Of a stretch of 64,000 nucleotides of DNA, positions 54,096-64,000 are shown piece after piece. The translations under genes and the position numbers were made by a program. The stretch is taken from assembly GCA_036936605.1 (NCBI GenBank), contig JAUPFV010000002.1:163300813-163364812 (forward strand), given 5' to 3'. Every line of letters begins with the position of its first letter. Positions within the stretch are counted from its first letter, which is position 1. Under the pieces are notes generated by a model that saw only the letters and a list, made by a program, of their open reading frames with translations, searched no databases and had not been told where the DNA came from. Source of the stretch: Limnanthes douglasii subsp. nivea (lineage: Eukaryota; Streptophyta; Magnoliopsida; Brassicales; Limnanthaceae).

Positions 54096-55570
54096 TTAAC
54101 TCTCCCTCGTATTTATTAGGCAAGGGGGTGAATAACAATTTGCTTTAGATTTCTCTACAGAAAAAGCTCGCCTCTTTTTAGTGATGGGTCTGACCTTCGG
54201 ATTTACAGCCAAGCTGTGACATATTACCTTGGATGGAACCCCTACTACATCCTCGATTTTCCAAGAAAAAACATCAAGGTTATGAGATGAATACTTCAAC
54301 AATTGGTATCACAAAATAGGTGACAATAATGTCCTTATCCGCAAAGTTTTCGTATTTGGGAACATATACTCCTCGACATTTTCTCCCAGTACTAAAGGAC
54401 TATAGGTTTCCCTTGGATCATCTACACATTCTTCATCCGAAGTCAACGTCCTTATCATTAATTTGATCACTATAAACGATCCTTTTACAATGAAAAGTTG
54501 TTGCATAACATTTTCTTGCCACGTGCTGATCACTTCGAACTACTTTGACAGGATCACCAATTACATATTTCAAAAAATGATGGACAGTTGAAACAACAGC
54601 ATACATCCTTGACAGCCAAGACTTCCCAAAAATTGATTGTAGCTGATCGGAAATTCCACTACCATCCACAAGACGTGAACGTTTATTTTGAAAGTACCCA
54701 ATCGTAATAAAACATCCTCATTGAATTCACCGATTACTTGCACTGTTACCCCTATGAATCCAATTATAATGCGCTCAAATCAAAGAATTACAGGTGGATT
54801 ACACATCTTATAATATGTTGATTTAATCAACATATTTTCTAAACTCCCCGTATCAATTAATATTCTTCGTATCTCTGTTTCCGCTATTTCTGCACCGATC
54901 ACCACTACATTTTTAGGGGTCCAGCAATACCTCTCAGATCATCCTTGTCAAACAAAATAAAAGGTTTATCTCCCCCATAAAGATAGGTAGATAATTTACC
55001 TTCTATTTGAGTTCCCAAACTTACTTCATGCCTTTCCCTTGAGCTATTTATATTTCTGGTCATAGAATCTCCTCCGAAGATGGCTAAATTCTCAAAATAC
55101 TCACACAAATAACCTTCCCTCGAACTATTGTTTGTTCACAACCATAACCAGTTTCCGATCCGGGTCTACATCCAACTATTGTTGGGTCGCATGAAAGTTT
55201 TCCTGTTTTTTAACTTCCAATCCACGATCATTAATCCTTGTCCAGTAGGTGCATGCCTAGAAGTTTGTATTGTATTATTGAATCACCATTGGCTCGTATA
55301 TCTTTGCTTCCCACGAATTGTCTTCAGAATACAGTGTAAAATATCCTAAAGTTGGTTATAGATCCCCTTAGAATTCTATTATACCAATTTAGGGTAGTGC
55401 CTTTTAGATTTTGTGAGAATGCTCTACACTCCAATCTACCATCATCCACGAATTTCATCATATAATTTTAAATTACTCAATATGAACATTGGGATCTTGT
55501 GTTCCATCAAATTTTGAACCTTTGAAATATCAAACCGCATAGGAAAAGGTATCAATCTAATCTCAAAAGA
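54096..55570 (-). pseudogene. Tat-type element D: gag end, protease, RT start
   Basis: On the minus strand the gag core GSKFDGTQDPNVHIE lies near 55525-55480. The protease region at 55108-54905 reads MCEYFENLAIFGGDSMTRNI and FILFDKDDLRGIAGPLK; 54669-54433 gives QLQSIFGKSWLSRMYAVVST and DPVKVVRSDQ; 54302-54096 gives NLDVFSWKIEDVVGVPSKVI and CHSLAVNPKVRPITKKRRAF, the start of Tat-type RT. The sequence stops being recognisable below 54096. Similarity to Tat-A is close (DVF-WKIEDVVGVP). Many frameshifts. Confidence 0.8.
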
Positions 55571-56039
55571 CATAGGAGAATTCCTCTAATCCACTCCTTG
55601 CATATATTTATTGACTCATGTTGTTTCTATAACTACATATAGGTTTTGGTTTGCATCATTGACATACTAGTTAGACGTGTTACCGTTGTATAATGGGTTA
55701 CTCCCACATTTCGAGGCCTACCCTCCTTCTTTGATCTATGCCCTTTATGCGATTTTTAACGTGGACTTCCCTCTCCCTTCAAAGAATGCCAATATCACAT
55801 CCTTTGCAAGATTCTCCAATTTATTTTGCGCATAATTGACCTCTTCGCATAATTGCTTGGTTGTATATTTGAAGCGAGAGAAAAGTCAAAGTAGATTTAA
55901 AACTTCCTCAGAGGGTTCCCTGGGATGATGAGAAAGATAGTTGTCGTATATAGCAAGAGTAGATGGACAAAAATCTAAGGAGGATTTGAACTCAGAAGTT
56001 GAGGCAAATGGGATTTTGTAATTTGGTTGACGATTTGTG
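55571..56039. other. Junction region between Tat-D gag and copia element
   Basis: Gag N-terminal and leader remnants of Tat-D are likely but cannot be aligned by eye; no other feature is seen. Confidence 0.35.
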
Positions 56040-59000
56040 TTATATAATCTTGGATTTGTTGAATTTGAGGGTCCACGTCCTTACAAATATCTTGGATTTC
56101 ATCCTCACCAATTTATTAAGGAACCTTAACCATAAAGTCTTCTTCTTTTTTGTCTGAGGCAATTGATCATTGGATAAACGAAATTGACATACCAATGGTG
56201 TATTAAGTGGCTTGGAATCACCCATATTAAACCTCTACAAAATACGATTAATATTCTAGGACTGAGATAACTGCAAAGCTCTTCTATGCTCATTTCTTAT
56301 GATTTGCTTTCCAAGGATCTTCTTCGTTGGACCCAAGTCCTTCATGTAATTGTTTTTTTTACAATTGTTGCTTTAGTTTTCCAATATCATCTATATCTCA
56401 ACATGCTACTTACATATCATCAACATAGAATAAAAATGATATAACTCGAGTTACATTATATAAAATAGGAACAATGGTTAACATTTACTTTTGAAAACTC
56501 TCATTGTGCATAAAATGTCAAATTTCTTGCACCAGTATTTTGGAGCTTGTTTTAGACCATAGAAAATTCTGTTGAGTTTGCATACCCTGCTTTATTTCCA
56601 TTCTTTTGATAAACCTTTAGCATGATTCATGTATGTCGCCTAATCCAAGTCCGTATGAAGAAATACAGTCTTCACGTCTAATTTTTTAAGATAAATGTAT
56701 AATATTCAACATGATCTAATAGTATTGAGTTTCACAACTGGAGAACAATGTCAATATAATCAATTCTTTCCTTTTGATGGAATCTTTTGAAACTAATGAG
56801 GCTTTGTATCTGTAAGAGCCATGATGCTCGCCTTTCACTCGGTACACCTATTCGTTATGAAGTGCCTTATTACCATGTGTAACTCAGTTAGTTCTTGTGT
56901 ATGATTTAAGATTAAAGATTCCATCTCATTTTTCTTGACAAGCTCCCACGTGCTAGCATCACTCGTCTGACAAGCTTCATCATAGCATTTGGGCTCCCAT
57001 CCATCGGTCAGCAATATATAGTTCAAGTATCTCCTGTTAGGAACACGAGGTTGGGAAGGGCTTTTCAAAATAGTAGATGTTACTGTCGATTGTAGTATTT
57101 CGAGCTGTTGTGTATTGCTTTGTCCAACAAACTCTCATTGCTAAGGTTTTGATCTGATAGACTATGTTTCTTGACCATTTATGGCATCCTCAGTATTTGC
57201 AAATACTGGCCCACTCGGCCCGGAGTCGTTTGTGTCATTTTCATGCCTATCCGTGAACATCACTATTTCATTGAAGATCATATCTCTTATTCAGATCATT
57301 TTTATGTTTTCCTCATCCCAAATGCGGTAGCCAAACCCATCTTCGCCATAGCCGACTATGGTGCATTATTTTTATTTAGGATCAAGTTTGTTCCTCCCTT
57401 GATCATTGATATGAATGTATGTCCTACAACCAAAAACTTTAAAATGTGATAGCATTATCTTTTTACCAGTCCATACCTCCTCGGGTATTCTAAGATCTAA
57501 GAGAACCAATAGACCTAGGATGACCAAGTAAATTGAGGTATTGACTGCTTATGCCCAAAACTACTTTGGTAGACACGAATGTATACGAATACTTCTGGCT
57601 CTTTTAGTCAGTGTTTGGTTCATACACTCGACAATACCGTTATGTTGATGCCTACCAGATACGGTCTCTATATCTTGATCCTATGCTCATAGCAAAAATT
57701 CTTAAATTTGGTGTCCTCATATTCACCACCATTGTCGGTTTTGGACTTTTTAATATAGAAACCTGTCTCATTCTCAACCATTAATTTTCATCCTCTAAAA
57801 GCATCAAACACTTCAGTTTTATGCTATAAAAAGTAAACACATACCTTGCGAGGATGATCATCGATAAAAGGCACGAAGTAGTATTTCTTTCTTAATGATG
57901 AAACAAATTTTATACCCAAACATCAGACTGAACAAGCTCAAGCTGTTCTTTATTTTGTTCATCAACTTGTCTGAAAAACTGACCATGTTCTATTTTCAAA
58001 GTATGTAGTCCTCACACATGTCTATATCGATTGACTACATAACTAGTAGTTTCCTCTCTGAGTGGATAATTTTAATCCATTCTCACTCATTTGGCCAAGT
58101 CTCTGGTGCCACATATTTGGATTTTTTTGTTTAACTGCTATTGCAATTGAATAACACACATTTGATGTCTTATAAAGATTAAAATTTTATCCCGCGAGAA
58201 ACCATCATTTCACCTTTGAATTCTTCCAATTATCACCATGAAAAATCATAGTGTATCATTCGCGAGCTAACTGTCATACTGAGATTAAGATATTTTTCAA
58301 GTCCGGGATATGCTTGACATCTTTCAGCTTCCAAACAGACCCATTTAAATTAATCTTCATTATACCTTCTCGAATAATATCACAAGATTGATCATCACCA
58401 ATTTATAAATTTCTAAGGTTTCCAAAGACATACATCTCGAAGAATGCGTTCTCTAAAGTAGCATGAAATCATGCTACACAGTCTGCATCCAAGACTTTTC
58501 TTTGCTCTCCAAAGAACATATTAACATAGCATCTCCTTCTGAAGTGACATTTACCTCTACTTTAATCTCCTGATCCTTTTGTGCTCTCTTGCACTCATCT
58601 ATGTAGTGTGTGGTCTTCCAACAGTTCTAACGCTCGATTTTTTTCGACCCCTGAGAATTTTTAGGATTCATGGACTTGTACCTCTTATCCCTTGATCTAC
58701 CTCGATAGATTGATTTGTTGCGTCGATTCTTCAGATTGAGTTTCTTCCTCTCGACTATGTGTGCAAGACTGATAACGTTGATGATTCACCTAAATCTCTT
58801 CTTTGAATATCTCCATTGAAAATTACATATCGCACATCATCAAATTTTAACTTATTACCCTGATGAGCTACTCACAGCCGTGATAATGAATTTCAACTTT
58901 CTAGTAAGGAAGCCAAGAGTATGAATTTTCATATTTTTTTCATCAAAACCAATTTTAACTGAATTCATCTGGGTTGTGATTGTATTAAGTTCAATGAGAT

Positions 59001-59185
59001 GTCAAATTAATGATGTGCCTTTTGTAATTCTCAAAATGAATAATCATCTTATCAAGTGAACTTTGTTAGACATCGTTGGCTTCTCATACATACTGTATAA
59101 AGCCTTCATAAAACCCGTCGTGTTTATTTGCTTTACGATGTTGATGGAAACATTGCAGGATAACGTGAATCGGATGACTCCAACA
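56040..59185 (-). pseudogene. Ty1/copia element, gag to RNase H, minus strand
   Basis: Reading right to left: a gag zinc knuckle with CWKTTHYIDEC (near 58610; the first zinc Cys codon is CGT, Arg), a protease tail with LNGSVWKLKDVKHIPDL near 58330, and GAG-pre-integrase WHQRLGQMSENGL near 58100. The integrase follows with FIDDHPRKVCVYFL (near 57860) and KTDNGGEYED (near 57740). RT carries the FYVDDM block near 56425, and RNase H start is MGDSKPLNTPLVCQFRLSND (56225). This is the copia order (integrase before RT). Stops throughout; the longest open piece is about 75 codons. Confidence 0.82.
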
Positions 59186-60000
59186 TAGGGATGAAAATGG
59201 TTCGGGATGGGTGCGGGTATTGTTAAACCCGTAACCTATCTCGTCATTATTTTTTTAAACCCCTCAGGTTTGGGTATTTGTTTGGGTAAAATATTTTTTT
59301 CTCACGCCCAAACCCGTTTGGCTCGGGTACCCACCTGTGGGTACCCATTGTTTATCTATTTAACTCCAAAATATTTTTTTCGTAATAAGTTGTCCAATAA
59401 AGAATTAGAAAATCTAAAAATAATATATTAAAATGATAATAATATACCGAATATAAACTCTTACTTTTAGTAACCAATCTAAAAGTTTAGTAACAGATTT
59501 ATAAAACATAATATTTGTTTATAATTTATATTTATTTAAAATTTTAATAAATTGTATTTGATTTTTTAATATATAAATTTATTAGAAAATTGTAATTGTT
59601 TAAAGATTTATTCAATTTAAATCTTTATATTTGTCAAATATACTTTAATTTAAAATAATTCTAAATATAATAAATTGTAAATAATGATAAAACTATAAAA
59701 AAATTAACTTGAAAAGAATATAAAATAAATTGGATTACATTCTAATATAATATTAGAATTCAAAAATAATAATATATCATATAGTCATTTTTAATAGTAT
59801 AATAATTCATGGATATCGTGTGGATCAGGTTTGGGTTTTCCTATATGATTCTTTTTAAACCCATAATCCATTTCAAACCCGGCAGCTAATATATTTTAAA
59901 ATTGACGATCCATCCTACACAAAAAAGGTTCAGGCACCTATATTTCATCAGGTCGGCTCGGGTCGGGTACACACAGGTTTAGAAAAAATTATCATCTTTA
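59186..60000. mobile_element. hAT-like MITE inserted in the copia gag region
   Basis: Left end TAGGGATGAAAATGG followed by GGTTCGGGATGGGTGCGGG; the reverse complement of the right end is TAAAGATGATAATTT followed, after about 20 bp, by GTACCCGACCCGAGCC. Such GGGTCGGG-rich ends with TAGGGATGA termini belong to a widespread hAT-like plant MITE type. Flanks CTCCAACA (59178-59185) and ATCCAAAG (60001-60008) share 5 of 8 bases. The interior is AT-rich and noncoding. Confidence 0.65.
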
Positions 60001-60169
60001 ATCCAAAGGCTTGTGTATTAAAAAGATTTCACTCTTCGTCTTCCATACTCTTTGGCTTCTTTTATGAGAGGGTTATTATACTTTTTTCTGGTACATAATG
60101 ACGAAGACCGAATTATCCGAAGAAAAAATTAGACAAATGAGTTACTAAGACCAAGTTTATTTTATATTA
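60001..60169. other. Likely continuation of the copia element past the MITE
   Basis: AT-rich sequence with short coding-like pieces on the minus strand (RVWKTKSEIFL near 60050-60020). It fits the N-terminal gag region of the copia element but is too short to be sure. Confidence 0.35.
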
Positions 60170-62600
60170 TGATGTAATTAGTGTGTAATAATTAGAGGTA
60201 TTTTACATGCTAGTGGGCTTTGTGGGTATTTGTGCTTGGGTTACCAAAATTGGCCTATGGATAATCTATTGCTATAAATAGCCTCAAAGTGCATTAAATC
60301 AAACTTGGAGAAAAGTTTACTTCTTACCTAACTTGTGAGAGTATCTCTCTCTAAAATATTCTCAAGAAGCTTAATTATCTCTCTATAACTCATTCGAAAA
60401 TTAATTATTTCTTTCATTATTACTTAAACACCCTCCAAAAATCTTTAACGCTACCAGTAGCGACCCTATTGGGAGCCTACAGAGGTACCCGGATAACAAT
60501 ATTCAAAACATTAGGTTTCTAAGCATGAACCTGCAATATATCGAAGGGTAGACTTTGAAATGCAGGTGAGTCCTGCCAATGTGATCGAGAGAGTCATGAT
60601 CGGAGAGTGTTTTAGTCAAATAACGCATATAAATGATGAAAAACAGGAACAGTTCCTCATGCAAGAAAAGCGTGACTAAATATGAATGGAGATCGAGGCA
60701 TTAAGATCCAAAAAAGAACCAGTAATATCCCTTACAGATAAAATCTGATGGGAAGTTCAAAAACTAAAAAGATAAGAAGGCTTCGATGAAGAAGCTCTAA
60801 ACTCAGATGCTCAGCACAATCCAAAAAAACTATGAAATAAGCTGCTCATGCAAAACCTACCATTCTTCCAAGAGTAAGTGTAGGACCAAAAATCATTATA
60901 ATCCTTAAGAGTCTAGAAAAGAATTTGTGTCTGAATATGAGCAGTGTTCATCCTATCCAACTAGGGATCACCATTGTAAAAAGAGAAGAAATCATGGTGA
61001 TAATTACTATTCAAAGAAACATTCAAATCGACATCAAAGGTTGAGCAAACCACATACTTCCTCGGAAAAACGAGTACATAAAAATGTTAACAAAAAGTAA
61101 AAATTTAGGAGGAGATAAAAGGTTCTGGAAACCAACTTGTTGACTATCAAGCGAATGATTTGTTTGTCATACAGTCTGAACAAGGCATTTATGCAATAAT
61201 TAATGAGGGTCACCAATATAGTCAGAGATATAATAGGAGATAATCTCCTCTCTTTATAGAAATTCTTTATGGATATTTGCCCATGCATTTTGAAATCTCT
61301 TAAATGGATAAATTGGATGGGAGTAAAGATCCAGATAACCATATCAAGAAGTTCAAAAACTTTATAATGAATTACGAAGACGATGATAAGTTATTATGAG
61401 GATTTTCTAAAATATTTCAAAGATAATGCTTTGAAATGGTATAATCAGCTTCCACAAAGATCTATCAAGAATTTTGATATGTTTCAAATTTATTTCCAAA
61501 AGCAGTTGATTGGAAGCAAATAAATACAAGGAAATATAGAAACAATAATTCAGCAACCTCAGTTGATTGGGGAAATCTTAAAATTTATATCAAACACTTC
61601 ATATAAACTTAGAATGGCTTGGAATATTGTCTCGAAAAAATGGTCATAGCTTATTTTAGGCAGGGGCTTCTTCCCAAAGAGTTAGCTGATAATGTGATGA
61701 GGAAAAAAGAAATTTCCATCAGGGGTTTGTTGTTATTGATTAAGAAACAAATTAAAGAGGAAGAAACAAAGAAATTAAAATTACACTATCTATAGAGGCA
61801 AGTTCCACAAACTATCGCCTCAAGATCTCAATAACAAAAGGCTCAAACAACCACCAATATATGTTGGAAAGACACTAATCAGAATCTACCTCGACTTAGA
61901 GTAAACCAACACCTAGAAGGTCAACAATATAGATCCAGGGCGAATAATTGGGTTTGACTTGAGCATATTGCAGAACTGACAAAGAGTGTTGTCATTATCT
62001 TTGAGAAGACAAGAAATTTCATTCAGTTTTGAAATCGACTCTCAATCCAAAATTCGATGGAGAGTCGAAATACTCGTTTTTGCAAGTATCATAACAATGT
62101 GGGTAATGATACAAAGGATTATATTATTCTAAAACAAGAAATTTAGACTCTAACTGAGAATGGAAAGTTGACTACTATTGTTAAAGTGCAATTGAGGTCA
62201 TTTGCAAGCTCCAGTTATTGGTCAAGATATAGTCCAAATATAGGCAATAGAAGATGCCCCCAACAGGATAATACTATTGTTATAACTTGACTTTATAATG
62301 AGTTCTATATGAATTCAGAATATCTTGATCCCAATCCTGACCGAACTAGTATCATGGTGATATTTGAGCCTCAAAAGGTAATAAAAGTTAAAGAGTTGTC
62401 TGAATTTTTGACTAATTAACCATTTTTGGTAAGGATACAATATCAAGGCATTTGAGTTGGTCAGAAAAGAGGCATATTGTGAGTCTAGCGAATCAATTGG
62501 AATGAAATATATTTCCCCATCTTTACCAAGACTCAATGCCATTTATTGTGTTTGATGCTGATGTTTGTGAGATGTTGCGGTAAAAATCTAGGGGACCAAT
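60170..62600 (+). mobile_element. Tat-type element E, LTR to protease, plus strand
   Basis: The LTR starts TGATGTAATTAG at 60170, carries a TATA box GCTATAAATA (60271-60280) and ends near 60450. The primer-binding region is AGTAGCGACCCTATTGGGAGC (60460-60480; Tat elements have a similar GCGACCCTGTTGGGG). Gag and protease remnants follow, then the element stops about 70 bp before the satellite. RT, RNase H and integrase are absent. Confidence 0.75.
60540..62600 (+). pseudogene. Tat-E gag and protease remnants
   Basis: The gag core lies near 61303-61400: MDKLDGSKDPDNHIKKFKN, FIMNYEDDDKLL with a stop after it; the Tat-C gag has the same KYNGSKDPDNHLEQFKNFMM pattern. Then AYFRQGLLPKELADNVMRKK near 61640-61710. 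The zinc-like block NTRFCKYHNNVGNDTKDYII is near 62070 and the protease-side sequence YLDPNPDRTSIMVIFEP near 62320. Stops and frameshifts are dense; nothing is translatable beyond about 40 codons. Confidence 0.75.
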
Positions 62601-62667
62601 ATATGATGAATTTTGATTGATACATGTAGTTCAATAAATATTTTTTAATTTTTATATACAAACAAAT
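62601..62667. other. Tat-E to satellite junction
   Basis: AT-rich sequence that matches neither the element nor the satellite unit. Confidence 0.4.
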
Positions 62668-64000
62668 AAAAAATACCGACTGTATCGATCATATTCAATG
62701 CTTATTTTCTTTTTCTTCGAGACAGATGTAAAGATCCGTCTAAGTTTTCATTAGGAATGGGCATAGTTCTACCACTACAAAAGTAAATTCATTTTAGGTT
62801 CCTTCGCGATGATAATTTGTTGTGGATCCCTTGAATGTCGTAGAGAGTATGCCTTCATCCAGCGTATTGGCGGTGTGTGTATCAATCATATTGAATGCTT
62901 ATTTTCTTTTTCTGTGCTGATAACATGTTCAAAATAGCGACTGTATCAATCATATTCAATGCTTATTTTCTTTATCTTGGAGATAGATGTAAAGATCCGT
63001 CTCAGTTTGCATTAGGAATGGGCATAGTACTACCACTACCAAAATAAATTCATTTTAGGTTCCTTCGCGATGATAAATGGTTGTGGATCCCTTGAATGTC
63101 GTAGAGAGTATGCCTTCATCTAGCGTATTTGATGTGTGTGTATCAATCATATTGAATGATTATTTTCTTTTTCTATGCTGATAACTTGTTCAAAATACCG
63201 ACTATATCGATCATAATCAATGCTTATTTTCTTTTTCTTGGAGACAGATGTAAAGATCCGTCTAAGTTTTGCATTAGGAATGGGCATAGTACTACCACTA
63301 CCAAAGTAAATTCATTTTAGGTTCCTTCGCGATGATAAATTGTTGTGGATCCCTTGAATGTCGTAGAGAGTATGCCTTCATCTAGCGTATTGGCTGTGTG
63401 TGTATCAATCATATTGAATGCTTATTTTCTTTTTCTATGCTGATAACGTGTTCAAAATACCGACTTTATCGATCATAGATAGTCAATGCTTATTTTATTT
63501 TTCTTAGAGACAGATGTAAAGATCCGTTTAAGTTTGCATTAGGAATGGGCATAGTACTACCACTACCAAAGTAAATTCATTTTAGGTTCCTTCGCGATGA
63601 TAAGTTGTTGTGGATCCCTTGAATGTCGTAGAGAGTATGCCTTCATCTAACGTATTGGCGGTGTGTGTATCAATCATATTGAATGCTTATTTTCTTTTTC
63701 TATGCTGATAACGTGTTCAAAATACCGACTGTATCGATCATATTTAATGTTTATTTTATTTTTCTTGGAGACAGATGTAAAGAACCGTCTAAGTTTCCAT
63801 TAGGAATGGGCATAATACTACCACTACCAAAGTAAATTCATTTTAGGTTCCTTCGCGATGATAAATTGTTGTGGATCCCTTTAATGTCGTAGAGAGTATG
63901 CCTTCATCCAGCGTATTGGTTGTGTGTGTATCATTCATATTGAATGCTTATCTTCTTTTTCTATGCTGATAACATGTTTAAAATACCGACTATATCGATC
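62668..64000. repeat. Tandem satellite, 261-265-bp unit, runs off the window
   Basis: The landmark TACCGACTGTATCGATC (variants) begins at 62674, 62935, 63196, 63458, 63723 and 63984, giving units of 261, 261, 262, 265 and 261 bp. Units are very similar: TTCCTTCGCGATGATAA and GTCGTAGAGAGTATGCC are constant. The 265-bp unit has a 4-bp insertion (ATCATAGATAGTCAATG). Each unit contains two versions of one block of about 33 bp, ATCGATCATATTCAATGC and ATCAATCATATTGAATGC, each followed by TTATTTTCTTTTTCT, about 195 bp apart. Confidence 0.95.

Noticed and set aside
1..64000. Species assignment
   Set aside because: No organelle, rRNA or intact host gene is present, and element families alone do not identify a species by eye.

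Overview
The window is nuclear DNA from a flowering plant, most likely a eudicot. It is AT-rich and holds almost nothing but transposable elements and fragments of captured genes. The evidence is plant-type: LINE, Ty3/gypsy (Reina-like chromovirus and Tat-like), Ty1/copia, MULE and hAT-like sequences, short GT..AG introns of 73-88 bp, a plant mobile domain gene and a degenerate plant JmjC gene. I found no intact host gene and no tRNA, rRNA or CRISPR array. Species cannot be named from sequence alone.

Layout. 1-5723: a decayed plus-strand LINE (ORF1 zinc knuckle, endonuclease, RT, RNase H, poly(A) tail) with a 409-bp fold-back MITE in its RNase H. 5724-11455: a mosaic of gene fragments (FG-nucleoporin-like, JmjC demethylase-like, EF-G-like, unknown); the JmjC fragment is split by a 3.6-kb hAT-like element (6872-10481) with a near-perfect 8-bp duplication. 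11456-16636: mostly unassigned, with a 0.8-kb minisatellite at 14357-15140. 16637-20850: a MULE-like unit with a plant mobile domain gene and two homologous small ORFs facing each other. 20840-33655: a MULE whose minus-strand transposase (FAR1-type DNA-binding domain, DDE core, SWIM-like region, OTU domain) is cut by an 8,237-bp composite insertion with a 5-bp ACCAT duplication. The composite is a Tat-type element that itself received a Reina-type element.

33656-35560: copia 3' end on the minus strand. 35560-45043: plus-strand Tat-type element A with antisense ORFs beyond pol. 45044-50608: plus-strand Reina-type element behind a palindromic LTR junction. 50609-53040 and 54096-55570: minus-strand Tat-type gag/protease and gag/protease/RT pieces (C and D). 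56040-60100: minus-strand copia element cut by an 0.8-kb hAT-like MITE. 60170-62600: plus-strand Tat-type element E. 62668-64000 and beyond: a 261-265-bp tandem satellite.

How the parts relate. Target-site duplications and reading frames that rejoin across insertions order several nested events directly. The two Reina-type copies have complementary defects: the minus copy lost its whole RT in frame, and the plus copy lost the integrase zinc finger and gained a 44-bp inverted filler copied from its own 3' region. Both pol frames stay open across their scars. The most unusual structures are this pair, the restored MULE frame, the mirrored small ORFs beside the plant mobile domain gene, and the hAT-like element with its own minus-strand promoter architecture.
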